Below, piece after piece: positions 11,561-22,049 of a stretch of 64,000 nucleotides of DNA. The notes below the pieces were generated by a model that was given only the letters and a program-made list of their open reading frames with translations, had not been told where the DNA came from and did not search any database. The position numbers were made by a program, and so were the translations under genes. Source of the stretch: Gavia stellata. Lineage: Eukaryota; Chordata; Aves; Gaviiformes; Gaviidae. Each line of letters opens with the position of its first letter. The first letter of the stretch is position 1. The stretch spans positions 205,001 to 269,000 of the forward strand of contig NC_082617.1 in the NCBI RefSeq assembly GCF_030936135.1, written 5' to 3'.

Positions 11561-11589
11561 CCCCCAGGGGAGAGCCATTACCGGTCGGT

Positions 11590-11960
11590 GTCACCAGCCG
11601 TCAGCACCGGGCCTGTCACCGCCCTGGGCCGCTGGTGTCCCTGCTGTCCCCCAGCCTGTCACCGCCCAGTGTCCTGTCACCCCCCAGGCCTGTCACCGCC
11701 CAGTGTCCCTCCTGTCACCCCCCAGGCTGTCACCACCCGCTGTCCTGACACCCCCTGAGACTGTGGTGTCCCTCCTGTCACCGCCTGGGCCTTCACCACC
11801 CTGCGTCACCTCCCATCAGCCCCTGGGCCTGTGGTGGCTCTCCCAACAGCCCTGGGCCCATCACCGCCCCACGTCCCTCCTGTCATCTCCCAGGCTGTCA
11901 CCACCCGCTGTCCCTCCTGTCACCTCCCAGGCTGTCACCACCCGCTCTCCCCTCCTCTCA
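11590..11960. repeat. GC-rich minisatellite (CCTGTCACC units)
   Basis: Repeated phrases CCTGTCACCNCCCAG and GCTGTCACCACCCGCTGTCC recur every 30 to 40 bases over about 370 bases. Units are imperfect. Frames through it are repeat artefacts. Confidence 0.8.
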
Positions 11961-12539
11961 GCAGCCAGCCAGGCCAAGACAGCCTGGGGGAGATGCAGTG
12001 GGCTTTGCCTTCGGTCACTCAGCTCCCGTGCCGCAGGGCCAGCGAAGGGAGGGGACGTCTCAGGGTGTTTGAGTGGATCTTGGGGCATTTATGGAGAGCT
12101 CAGTCAAAGAAGCCAATGACCATTTATGTTTAGTGCCATAAACCAATGTACTTCCCAAGTGTGGCACAACCACAGTTGCTTCAACGCTGGAGAGGAGGAC
12201 TAAAAAGCAAGGAACGAACCATGAGCGTTAGGAGGAGCCGCAGGACAGTATTTCTTGCTTTCTCAATCATCACAGCTGCTGCTGCAACAGCCCTTGCGCA
12301 TGAAATGGAGCCTTGAATTACGAGGGCTAGTTCTGCCGAGTAATACGCTACGGCTTGCAGATGTTTCTAGGGCAACCAGCTATTCCTTTCTGCTCCTGTA
12401 AATACAATATAACAGGCTTGGTGTAGTCTGGCAGGGCTAACGAGGGAGCTCCACGACTGCTTGGTTTAGATCTTTAAATGCCTTTTGGGCTTCCGGAGTC
12501 AGGAAACCTTTTCGATTTTACATCCAAGGGGTACTTATT
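11961..12539. other. No feature recognised
   Basis: Unique sequence between the minisatellite and the first ERV env similarity. The left edge of the ERV could lie inside it but has no visible boundary. Confidence 0.4.
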
Positions 12540-14009
12540 TTTGCTATTTGTGTCTGTCTGTTTTTCCTGTTAACAGTGAGTTGGAAGCCTAGGTTTTAAT
12601 ATGGTAGCCTTGCTTATAAGCCTGTGGTGGAATATGGATTATACTTATTCATTCCAGAACTTGGCCATAGCCACAGTCCAAACTACAGCAGCAGAAACAA
12701 ATAAGCCCCACTGTTGGATATGCACTAAAAGCCCATCCTCTACCAGAAATCAACTCTCCTGGGTATCTGTCCCACTGAATTCTCAGTGGTACAAGGGCGG
12801 GCATCTACGTTAGGAATTTTCACTGAAGAAAGGAAGCATACCGCCCTTCTGCCAAGAAGGGTTTGTTGCTAGATCTGTTCCATAGATCTGTTCCTATGCC
12901 TAAAGGCAATTGGTATTCCTCCACAGATTCTTCCTATAGACCACATCCACTGAGCGTGGAAGGAGATGCTCCAGAAGCCCTTACAGAAAACCTGTTCTAA
13001 TAAGCCATCACAATGCAGATTTCTTCCTGGATGGAGTTTATCAGGCCCTGCAGACTCCGAGACAATGTGGATATTTGCAGATAGAGTAACTCGGTATTCT
13101 GCAGGAAGCCATAATCAAACTAATGATAATGTTAAAACGGGTTGCCACTACGGGCCTATAGGCTCAGAGTCATCTACTCTGGGTCCAAACCTCACAGGTT
13201 TACCGAATCAACTAAATCTGGCACATGCTAACCCTTTTACAGGAAATAATTTACATGATGCAGATTTATTTGAAGATTCTACTACCCTATTTGCACAACT
13301 ACCAGGGCAACATTAGATAGGTGGAGAAAGGGCATTTGAGGATTTACCCTCCATCTGAGCTGAAAAGGGTATTCTAAGTGCATTAACACCACCCACACAG
13401 GTTACAACCAGTATCCCTTCTGCCTCTGTAGCTCCTCGCTACTGCTATCTACGGGAAAAAGTGCTACAGCCCTCTGACAGAACGTGGCACCAAGTTCCAC
13501 CTGTCTGTAACAGCTTTTATCCCACGGTTAGGGGTTGCAGAACTAAAAAGGGCTATGGCAAATGTGTCAAGAGACTTAGAAAAAGCCTTTAATGAAAGCA
13601 CAGATAGTATTACAGCCCTACAGGGAGATATCAAATTATTATCACAAATGCTAATATAGACTCAATTAGCCCTCGATCACCTTTTAGCAGCATAGGACAG
13701 AGTATGTGCATTATTGAATAACAGCTGCTGGGCTTTTTATGTAAATCAAGATGAGAAAAATGAAACTGATCGAAACAAGAGAAAGACTCATTTAAAAATA
13801 TTACATGAAGTAAGGCAGGGATCTCCCCTAAATCTGATTGAGTGGCTAACCTCTTGGCTCCCAGACTTAGGTAGAGGACTGTTGTGTTTGGGCTGCTGTG
13901 TTCACTCTCTTGTTTTGCTTTATAAGTCTGTATGTGTGTGTACAGTGTTGTATTACCTTATGAATTCGACTTATGACTTAATGAGTAGTGTAGTGAGACC
14001 CTGATGGTC
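12540..14009 (+). mobile_element. Decayed gammaretrovirus-like ERV env
   Basis: Broken env-like frames lie on the plus strand. The SU part carries a CWIC motif near 12712, the position of the CWLC-type isomerase motif of gammaretroviral SU. Downstream, around 13560-13740, is a TM-like heptad region followed by a degraded cysteine motif in which the final Cys of the usual C-X6-CC is Trp. A hydrophobic span near 13860-13960 would be the membrane anchor. Several stops interrupt the frame, so it cannot encode a full envelope. Confidence 0.65.
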
Positions 14010-14025
14010 AAAAGAAAGGGAGGGA
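14010..14025 (+). other. ERV polypurine tract
   Basis: AAAAGAAAGGGAGGGA-type purine run directly before TGTTAGG, in the place expected for second-strand priming next to a 3' LTR on the plus strand. Confidence 0.65.
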
Positions 14026-14026
14026 C

Positions 14027-14479
14027 TGTTAGGAAAATCTCATTCCCTGACTATTGTACCAATTAGTCTTTAGAGTATGAAACTGTATGAACTTTCTGAA
14101 GATACATCTAGTTGACATTGTATACTACCTAGCCGTGGTTCAGTCAGCATGACTAAAGGACCCAAGCCCATTGCACAGAGGAGAAGGACAGCCTCCACCC
14201 TCAAGAAGAAAGGATTCCCCTGGACTACCCAGATCGTGCCAGCATCCCAGCCCCTCCGACACCTCTGGGAAACCCTCCCACGATCTGCCATCAGAGATAA
14301 GGAACTGCAGCAAGACTGACTCCGGGGACATCTAGATCAAGGAAGAAGCAGGTGGATGATGATGCCACAGAATTTGAGTTGCTTTGCAAAACAGCAGTGT
14401 GTGTGTGTGTGTGTGTGTGTTAACAGCGATTGGTCAAATCGATTTGAATCTGAACACTTGAAAGGTATAAGAATTATAG
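14027..14479 (+). mobile_element. Partial 3' LTR (U3 part) of the plus-strand ERV
   Basis: It starts TGTTAGGAAAATCTC right after the polypurine tract. It holds a TG dinucleotide run (14397-14421), a reverse CCAAT-like GATTGGTC, and a TATA-like GTATAAGAATTA near 14465. It then ends abruptly where RT-like sequence begins, so R and U5 are missing. Confidence 0.5.
14397..14421. repeat. (TG)n microsatellite
   Basis: About twelve TG dinucleotides in a row within the LTR-like segment. Confidence 0.95.
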
Positions 14480-15490
14480 GAAGCCTTCAGGTGAATACAG
14501 ATTAGTTCAGGGTTTAAGGGCAATAGATCAGACAATAAAAGACATTCATCCTGTAGTTGCGAATCCATATACACTTTTGACAACTTTAAGGGAAAGTCAT
14601 CAGTGGTTTACAGTGCTTGATTTAAAAGATGCATTCTTTTGCATACCCCTGGAAAGGGAAAGTAGAAAATTGTTTGCCTTTGAGTGGGAGAATCCACAAA
14701 CAGGATGAAGAACACAATTGACATGGACAAGACTACCACAAGGATTTAAGAATAGCCCGACCATCTTCGGCAATCAACTGGCAAAAGAGCTCGAGATGTG
14801 GAAATAAAGTAATCCAGAGTTACCTGGTCATCTACTTTTGCAATACGTGGATGATATACTGATCGCCACCAAGGAAAGAGCAACCTGCATAAAGGTAACG
14901 ATAGACCTTTTAAACTTTCCTGGACTTAATGGGTGCAAAGTATCCAGAAACAAAGCACAAGTAGCAAGTCAAATTGTAATATATCTGGGCTTTGAAATTT
15001 TAAAAGGACAACGACAGTTGGGAACAAACCAAAAAGAAGCCATTTGTAGTATACCAGAACAGAAAAATGTTCACGAACTGAGGGCCTTTTTGGGAAGGAC
15101 TGGATGGTGCAGGCTATGGATCCTGAACTATGGTCTAATAGCTAAGCCATTGTATGAGGCCCAGAAAGGGACACGTCCCTTTGAATGGGGCCCAGAACAA
15201 CGAAGGGCCTTTAAAGATCTGAAACAGGCCCTGATGACTGCTCCTGCTTTGGGACTTCCGGATTTGACTAAAGATTTCCAGTTCTTTGTTCAGGAAAGGC
15301 AGCATCTGGCACTGGGAGCACTGACCCAACGGATGGGAAGCTGGAAGAGACCAGTGGGGTACTTTTGCAAGCAACTGGACACAGTAAGTACAGGATGGCC
15401 TACCTGTCTAGAGATGAGCAGACAGCTTCTGGGTATGTGTTCTTTCCTCTCACACGGTAACTGGGTATTAACAGGCCTGTTAAATAGGGC
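14480..15490 (+). mobile_element. ERV reverse transcriptase fragment, plus strand
   Basis: Similarity to gammaretroviral RT begins at KPSGEYRLVQGLRAI and runs through the fingers/palm, including LDLKDAFFC and the catalytic-loop motif YVDD near 14842, into the connection region (RAFLGRTGWCRLWI, near 15090). In-frame stops near 14705 and 14806 and loss of everything after about 15490 make it a dead fragment. It is related to the minus-strand pol at 25.1-26.1 kb. Its position after a U3 rather than before env shows it is a separate or rearranged piece. Confidence 0.85.
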
Positions 15491-15750
15491 ACCCACGGGA
15501 CAGTGCCGTCGTGGATGCCGCAACGCGTATTTTGCCTGCGCGGAACCAAAGCTGCGTCTGGACAGCAAGGGAAGAAGAGATTTCCGCACGCTCAACTACG
15601 GAGTTTCACCAAGGGTATTCCCCGTTGATTCCTTGATGGTTTTGCTCCCGGGAGTGGACAGGAACGTTGCTGATGCTGAGGTGGAAGCCCGGGGCTGCGA
15701 AGGGCCGGGACGGGCAGGAGGCCCAGGGCCCGGCTGGGGCTGCCGGCCCT

Positions 15751-15763
15751 GTCGCCTAGCAAC
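15751..15763 (+). promoter_or_regulatory. X-box (RFX-type) site 1
   Basis: GTCGCCTAGCAAC is an imperfect palindrome matching the RFX-family X-box layout (RYYRCC, short spacer, RGYAAC). X-boxes are typical of ciliary gene promoters. The same site recurs 133 bases downstream. Confidence 0.6.
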
Positions 15764-15883
15764 GGGTGCCAGGGCGCTTGCCATTGGCCGCGCCCAGAGG
15801 TGTTGGGCCGCTGGCCCATGGGGTGGCGCTGTGCTGCGGGAGAGCGAGGCTGGGTGGTCAGCAGGGGCGCCACCGCCTGCCCT

Positions 15884-15896
15884 GTCGCCTAGCAAC
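15884..15896 (+). promoter_or_regulatory. X-box (RFX-type) site 2
   Basis: Identical to site 1, within a 28-base duplicated context ending GGGTGCCAGG. Confidence 0.6.
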
Positions 15897-16046
15897 GGGT
15901 GCCAGGCCGCGGCGGGAGCACGCGCGGCTTCGGGAAGCTTCGGGCGGTAACGGCCGGCGCGAGGCGAGGGGGGGCGCTGAAGGCAACGGCCGCCGCCGCG
16001 GGGCGCTGCGCGTGGAGCTGCCGGCGGGGCCGGAGCGGCGCTGCCC

Positions 16047-16081
16047 GGAGGAGGAGGAGGAGGAGGAGGAGGAGGAGGAGG
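16047..16081. repeat. (GGA)n microsatellite
   Basis: About eleven GGA units followed by GTGAGG, which could act as a splice donor. Confidence 0.95.
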
Positions 16082-17051
16082 TGAGGGGGGCGTGTGCGAG
16101 GAGGGCGGGCGGGGGAGCGGAGACCTCGTCCCGCGGTGCTGGCGAGGGGAGAGAGGCCCTTTCCTGCGGGGAGCGGGCGGCGGGCAGCCCGCCTGGAGGT
16201 GCGGAGCCGGTGCCCGGCCCTGCCGTGAGGACCGGCGCTGCAGCGGGCGCCGGGTGTGCTCCGGGCTGCGGAAGGGGGGTGTCACGCTGGGTGTTTGAAG
16301 CCGGGGGTCCCGGGGGTTCAGGGGCTGAGCGCTGCAGTCGGAGGCTGGGGACCGCGGGTGCTGCCCGTTTCCACCTCACCCGAGATCGTTACGGCCCCCG
16401 CCCCCCTTTGGCACTGGGAAACTAAGGGAGTCGGTTATGGCGTTAGTATGGCCACGAGGGGTGGGGTAAGATGCAAGGACATTCAAAACCTTTCCTTCCC
16501 ACAGAACTGTTTGTGTGGAATAAACGAAGCCTGGCCCATGCGCTGAGCTACAGCTGGGGTGTTGGGGGGGCAGCAACCAGCCAAGGGCTTTGTGCTCAGG
16601 GAGCTCCAGTCGTGCTGTGCTGGACATGGGGAGAAGGGGCCTGGCTTGGGAAATGGCCATGGACATCACCCCCGAGCCAAGCAGGAGCTGCCCGAGCAGG
16701 CTTAATTGTAGCGCTGCCCAGCTTTGTGGAGCTTGACTGAAAGGGTGGTGTGGAATCATCTTTTCAGAGCAGTGTCACAAACGTGTCTTTGCTCATGGTG
16801 CCTGTTGCCCTTCCATCCCTCTTCCCCCCGTGAGCAGCGGGGGACTCGCTTTCCGAGAGGCCCCGCTGCCCTCATGCTTGCTAAAGTCTCGTAGGGTCTA
16901 GTTTAAAGTGCGCTGGCTTGTGCGTTGCTTTCCCTGCTAAGTACCTGTTTGCAGAATTTGTTGCATTCTGGTGTTTGGCAGTGCAGGAATGAGTCGCTCT
17001 GCTTTATTTTTTTTCTGTATCGCAGCGTAGTAATGCTGCTTGTCTCTACAG

Positions 17052-17077
17052 GATCTTCTGATGAGCTTGAAACTAAG
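17052..17077 (+). other. Weak candidate exon, unrecognised gene
   Basis: Bounded by CTCTACAG and GTGAGG. It would encode SSDELETK. It is very short and no family is recognised. It is listed because it lies between the CpG island and a better candidate at 18094. Confidence 0.2.
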
Positions 17078-18093
17078 GTGAGGAGACTAGAGCAGACTGG
17101 CCACCACATCGGCTTCTCTGCGATACAGAGCGGGGACCCGTTCTTAGACGTCTTTCAAGCTTGATGGTAAGAAACTCGAGTTGCAAAGCAGGAGTATTAT
17201 GGAGGTGGAAAGTTGAACGGAAGCAAAACTTGGTAGAAAGGAACGCCTCGTTTAGCTGACACCTAGTCCAGATTTCACAAGCTAGTGTAGCGGTAGCTCG
17301 TGTTCACACTTGCACTCAGTGACAATGCAGGATGCTTTGACCCGACTGAAAGCCACGTGTGGCCCGTTCTCCCTTCTCCTAGCTTTTCCTATATGCACGT
17401 CCTCCAAGTACCGGTACCTGACAGCTCCGGTCTGTCTGTCTGACAGGTCTGCTTGCACCCAGCCACAGGAAATGGGGACATTTAGCAGCAGCAGCAGCAC
17501 CTCAGATTATTCTGGAACAGCCTTTGCTTTGAAAAGCATTACTTCTTGCTAGAAAGTGGGAAAGGGCCAAAATACCTTCCGCTTGACGTGTTTCCTAGAA
17601 ACTAATCTCTGTCCTTAGATCAGTCTATTCTGTGCGAGGCTTATTGCATTCTTGAAGGGCCATCTCCTCGGTTCCTTCCTCTCTGCCTTCCCAAGGTGAA
17701 TTGACTTGGTAGGGTGTTGGGATTCCCCTTTCTGCTTGGTAAAGACAGTGTCATATCTGGTGCTGGTGGTAGCCTCTTGCATTTGGGGAAAGCAAGTGAG
17801 GAACACTTGTTCCCTGTGGGGAGGCCAGGAGCGAGGTTTGTAGTTGTTGTGGACCCTCGCGAAGCAATATAGCACCTGAGTCGTCCTGCGATAGCTGTCG
17901 TGGGTGAACATGCTTTCCCTTCGCTGTATGTGGTTGTCTGTGCTTGAAGCGTGGTCCTGCCCGCAGGTATATTTAAATGCGAATGTGTTTAGGAATGCTG
18001 TTTCTGTAAAAGGACTGATAGATTCTAAGTCTGTAAATACTGGTATCTGTATGTAGATTTCTGTGAAATACACCTAAAGACTTTTCTATTTAG

Positions 18094-18230
18094 CGTGAAG
18101 GGGGATGTCTCTGTATCAGATACTGCCCAAGAGTCTGACCAGTTGATTGAGTTCCTGGGTGCCCTCCACAAGAGGGTGAAAGCGAGTTTAGCTGAATTGG
18201 TTCCTTCTTCCTCCCTGGGGGGAGAGAAAG
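18094..18230 (+). other. Candidate exon, unrecognised gene
   Basis: A 137-base open segment lies between TTCTATTTAG and GTATGG. The open frame includes SDQLIEFLGALHKRVKASLA, an amphipathic helical-looking stretch. I do not recognise the family. If real, it belongs to the gene served by the CpG island at 15.6-16.4 kb. Downstream sequence soon becomes antisense CR1, so the gene may be truncated. Confidence 0.3.
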
Positions 18231-18639
18231 GTATGGGGAGGAACTTGAGCTGAACACGGCCAGCTTTCCCCAGGAGGAGCGGTCCTGTGTCTTCTCATGT
18301 GCCTGCCAGCCCTGTGCTTTCTACAACTGTTTTACTTACCCCCATCTGGCCTCAGATGGGAAGACCTAGCCGTTAACCTCTGCCTTCGTTTCTGTTACCT
18401 GTCCGCAATGGCTTTAGTGTGCCCTAGGCTTGCTGCGCTTCAGTTGTCTGGAAGTGATGGAAGGTAAGAGTTGCTGTCTCCAGCAACTCCCCTGATGTCC
18501 TGGGAGCAAGTGTAGTGCTCCGCAGACGCTTTTGTAGAGCTCTTAACAAGAGGGGTTGCTGGTGATGAATTGGGAGAATATTGGAGTGACATGAGAAATC
18601 TCTGGGGCTTCGCAGAATGGGGTAGGTCGGGGGGGTCCT

Positions 18640-18905
18640 CCCGCTGCCATCTGGTCTGATTTCCCGCTCAGAGCAGGTGCAGTCGGATCATGTTGCTCCG
18701 GGCTGTGTCCAGTTACGTTTGGGGTATTTCCAAGGAGGGAGATTCAGCATCATCCCTGGCAACTTGTTCCAGTGCTTGGGCAGCCTTGTGGTGAGCAACT
18801 TTCCTTGTCTTGAGTCAGAATCTGCACCTTGTCCATTGCCCCTTGTCCTGCCAGTGTGCCCCTCAAGAAGAGTCTGGCTTTGTTTCCTCCAGTGAGGGAG
18901 AGGAG
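18640..18905 (-). mobile_element. CR1 LINE fragment, antisense
   Basis: Plus-strand phrases such as CAACTTGTTCCAGTGCTTGG and AGAAGAGTCTGGCTTTGTTT match the reverse complement of the CR1 3' region that is common in birds. The copy is diverged and truncated. Confidence 0.75.
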
Positions 18906-19379
18906 TAGGAGTGAGAAGTGGGGCAAACACCCCCCCAAAACACACACCCAGCCCCCCGCCCACACACCCCTGCCCTGTGGAGCCTCTTCTCTAGCTTTTC
19001 CCTTGTCCTTTGCCAGTAAGTTCCCTTCCTGTTGAGCAGTGGCTTGCATTTTCCTTAGGCTTCCTTCTGCTTCCAGGAGCCTTCCAGAAGGACAACAGGA
19101 AGGGCTTCATCTCTTCCTAGTTTGCCTCCAGCTAAGCTGTGGCTTTCCCCAGTCCATCCCTGCATGCTTGCGCGATGTCTCTCTGTTCCTCCTGAGTATC
19201 CCGTCTCTGCCTGCGCCTCGTGTGTTCTTCCTTTCTGGCATTTGAGGAGGCTCAGGAGTTTCCTGTCCATCAGTGCTGGCCTTGTGCTACTTGTGACGGA
19301 CCCTGTGTTTTGGCACGGACCCTTCTGGTGCCTGGGGAGGTGGGGGCTGTTGTCCTTGAAGTTCAACCAGTTGCCTTGG

Positions 19380-20330
19380 GCCCCTTTGCCCTCCAGGCCA
19401 GTCTCCTGTAGGCTCCTGCCTAGAAGCTCTTCAGGAAGCGGCAGTCTGCTCCGCTGAAGTCCAGTGTTGAGGTTCTGCTGGTTTGCTCACTTCTCTCGGG
19501 TTTTTAAATTCTACAACCGGATGGTGGCTGCAGCCCAGCGTGCCCTTGACCTTTGCATCCTTGATCAGTTTTTCCGTGTCTGTGGACAAGGAGTCCAGCG
19601 GGGAGTGGAGACGGGTGCCCCCTCATTCTGCTTTCACACATGGGGTGTGAGACGATGTTGCTCTGTGCTGCTGTCCCCTGGACACCTCCTCGCTGCCCCT
19701 GACACCGTGCCTGCAGGGTCGGAGAAGGCTGTGGTGTCCAGTTATGTGTCCAGTGGTTGCAGGCCTTCCTCACTGGGTTAGCCAGCCTGCTCGCAGAGAC
19801 TCTCTTGTGCGCTCAGTCGAGGAAGCCCTGTCCCTGGGCTGGCAGTCCTTATTCCTTGTGCTCCTCGAGGAAGGGTCCTGCGGTCATAGGAGCCGAAGCC
19901 CTGACGGTGCCCCCAGCCCGATGGTGGTAAGCAGCAGGATGTGTTTGCTCCTACTTGAGCCTTCCTGAGGACAATCCTGCCAGAGCCCTGGGCTCTTCCC
20001 CCTGGATGTCGTGGGGATGAGGGCCTGGTGAGCCTCCTCAGCCTCCCTGGAGCATCGTGGCCCTGAGCACCCAGTGAGCTGCAAGCCCCTGGAGACTTCA
20101 GGCCAGGTTGGCAGGAGGGTGCCTCTCCCTAGCTGCAAGAGGAGGGCTCTGATAGCTGCCAGCCCCCTGGCAGCCTTGCCTTGCCTCACCCTTCTGCCTG
20201 TGCGCTACAGAGAGGGCATTGCCCGTGTACAGGCGGGAGCGCCCCACCGTCCCCTGCCTCTCTGGGTGTGTTGTGCAGATGAGCAGTGTATGTTCTAAGT
20301 CCCCAGAGTCATCTCCCTGCTCTCTAGACA
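19380..20330 (-). mobile_element. Second antisense CR1-like remnant
   Basis: Contains degenerate matches to an interspersed avian sequence I associate with antisense CR1 coding DNA: GTCCAGTGTTGAGGTTCTGC, ATGGTGGCTGCAGCCCAG, and GTGCCCTTGACCTTTGCATC. No intact frame remains. The stretch 18906-19379 between the two is probably also old CR1 but shows little that I can match. Confidence 0.5.
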
Positions 20331-20369
20331 GTCTGTATTCCACATACAGGCAGGAGAGCCCTGTCCTTA

Positions 20370-20939
20370 TGTTATCGAAAATCATAATGAAGAAACCTCT
20401 CCAAACCAAACGATAGTTTAGAAAGCCGACATTGGTTTATTGTAGCGCCAGGTGCATGGGGGATTTCTCCTCCTAGCATGCACACCGGGTTAAAATCATG
20501 ACAGGTACTTAAAACAGTTAACAAAGTTAGTTACGCCTACTGATCCTACCCCTAAATTAACTCCTGGTTAGTACCTTTCTTATTTCATCTTAAAGATACA
20601 GTTCTCTATTAATTCCCTACATGTGCTCAGAGAGTAGGGGGCTTATTTGGTTTGGGGGCTCTTCTAACTAGGAGGTGTGGTTTTTACCATTATACTGAGA
20701 CTTTAATGAGGCAGGTTAACTTTAGGGCACTATTTTGGCACTCTGTTCTATTTTTCTAGAATTCGTCCTTGTGTTAATCATTATTGCTAGTTAGTGGAGA
20801 GTTAGTGGAGACAGTTTTTATCTTTAATATGTCTAAATACCAGGTGCATTTGTTATGAAGTATGTTCTTTCCGTTCGTTCCGTTCGTTCCGTTCGTTCCC
20901 ATTTGTTTTTGGCCTTGTGTTTCGAGATGTTCTGTAACA
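20370..20939 (-). mobile_element. 3' LTR of the minus-strand ERV (family A)
   Basis: A 570-base LTR read on the minus strand as TGTTACAG...GATAACA, with inverted ends. AATAAA lies on the minus strand near 20445, and a CGTTC pentamer run is present near 20870-20900. A minus-strand polypurine tract AAAAGGGGAAA abuts it at 20940-20950, which fixes it as the 3' LTR of the element to its right. Related copies are at 33421, 48721 and 54804. Confidence 0.85.
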
Positions 20940-20950
20940 TTTCCCCTTTT
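20940..20950 (-). other. ERV polypurine tract, minus strand
   Basis: AAAAGGGGAAA on the minus strand immediately 5' of the LTR start TGTTACAG. Confidence 0.75.
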
Positions 20951-21214
20951 GGACACTTATTGAGACGTAGAGAATTATAATATATATCCATCTCTCTTTT
21001 CTTAGGTTCCACCAGTTAGACAGAAGGTGGTGGTACTTGTCACTCTTCTAATTAGGCCTTTTCACACATTCTCAAATCTATCCCATCTTCTTACAACCTG
21101 GAAAAGAAATAGACATAAAAATAGAAAATATTTCAATTCTAACCCAATTACACAATACTACAGTCTTTAAGAGTCTTGTTGAAATGGTTCTCTTCTACGG
21201 AGAAGTTCGTTAAC

Positions 21215-21801
21215 TGTCGTGGTTTAACCCCAGCTGGCAACTAAGCACCACACAGCCGCTCGCTCGCTCACTCCCCCCCTGCCCCAGTGGGATGGGGGAG
21301 AGAATCGGAAAAGTAAAAGCGAGAAAGCTCATGGGTTGAGATAAGAACAGTTTAATAAGTGAAATGAAATAAAATAATAATAAAAATTGTAATGAAAAGG
21401 AAAATAACAACAACAACAACAAACAAGAGAGGCAAGTGATGCAAATGAAAACAATTGCTCACCACCCTCCGACTGATGCCCAGCCCAAGCAGCGGTCCCC
21501 CGGCCAGCTTTCCCCCTAGTTTATATACTGAGCATGTCATCATATGGTATGGAATATCCCCTTGGTCAGGTGGGGTCGGCTGTCCCGGCTCTGTCCCCTC
21601 CCAACTTCTTGCGTACCCCCAGCCTCCTGGCTGGTGGGGCGGTGTGAGAAGCAGAAAAGGCCTTGATGCTGTGCAAGCACTGCTCGGCAGTAATGAAAAC
21701 ACCTCTGTACTGTCAACACTGTTTTCAGCGCAAATCCAAAACACGGCCCCATACTAGCTAGCGTGAAGAAAATTATCTCTGTCCCAGCCAAAACCAGCAC
21801 A
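21215..21801 (+). mobile_element. Solo ERVL-type LTR inserted in the older ERV
   Basis: Begins TGTCGTGGTTTAACCCCAGC and ends AAAACCAGCACA, so the ends are inverted as in avian ERVL-class LTRs. A perfect 5-base target duplication TTAAC flanks it (21210-21214 and 21802-21806). It lies between env and the 3' LTR of the minus-strand ERV, so it is younger than that element. Confidence 0.9.
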
Positions 21802-22049
21802 TTAACTTATGCACAGTATATGCAGGACCTTTTCACTAGTTGAGAGATGAGTTTAGTCTGTGTTCTGGTATTACTCTTATATCAATTCAGCGATGTAGTT
21901 AGGGTCGTTAATTGTTCATACATGATTACAGCTTAGATTGGGCAATTTCTGTTTCTGTATAAGGTTTATACAAAAAGGGTTTGTCTTTTAGTTAAATTGT
22001 TTAAATCTTTGGTATCAAGCCCCCCTTTTGAAGTAGTTAGGTTTTCTTA

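Larger units (their letters stand above)
15640..16420 (+). promoter_or_regulatory. CpG island promoter with duplicated X-box motif
   Basis: Very GC- and CpG-rich sequence beginning abruptly beside the ERV fragment. It contains two copies of CCTGTCGCCTAGCAACGGGT, a GGA run, and GC boxes. No coding exon can be assigned with confidence. It may serve a gene on the plus strand, for which weak exon candidates exist at 17052 and 18094. Confidence 0.55.

Noticed and set aside
15596-16379. Frames of 150 to 229 codons in the CpG island at 15.6-16.4 kb
   Set aside because: Low-complexity Pro/Arg/Gly translation of a CpG island and GGA run; no family resemblance.
20870-20900. CGTTC pentamer run in the LTR as a separate satellite
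   Set aside because: Only five or six units, absent from the other LTR copies; a private slippage inside this LTR.
21352-21800. Frames of 80 to 130 codons at 21.4-21.8 kb
   Set aside because: They lie inside the solo ERVL-type LTR, which is non-coding.
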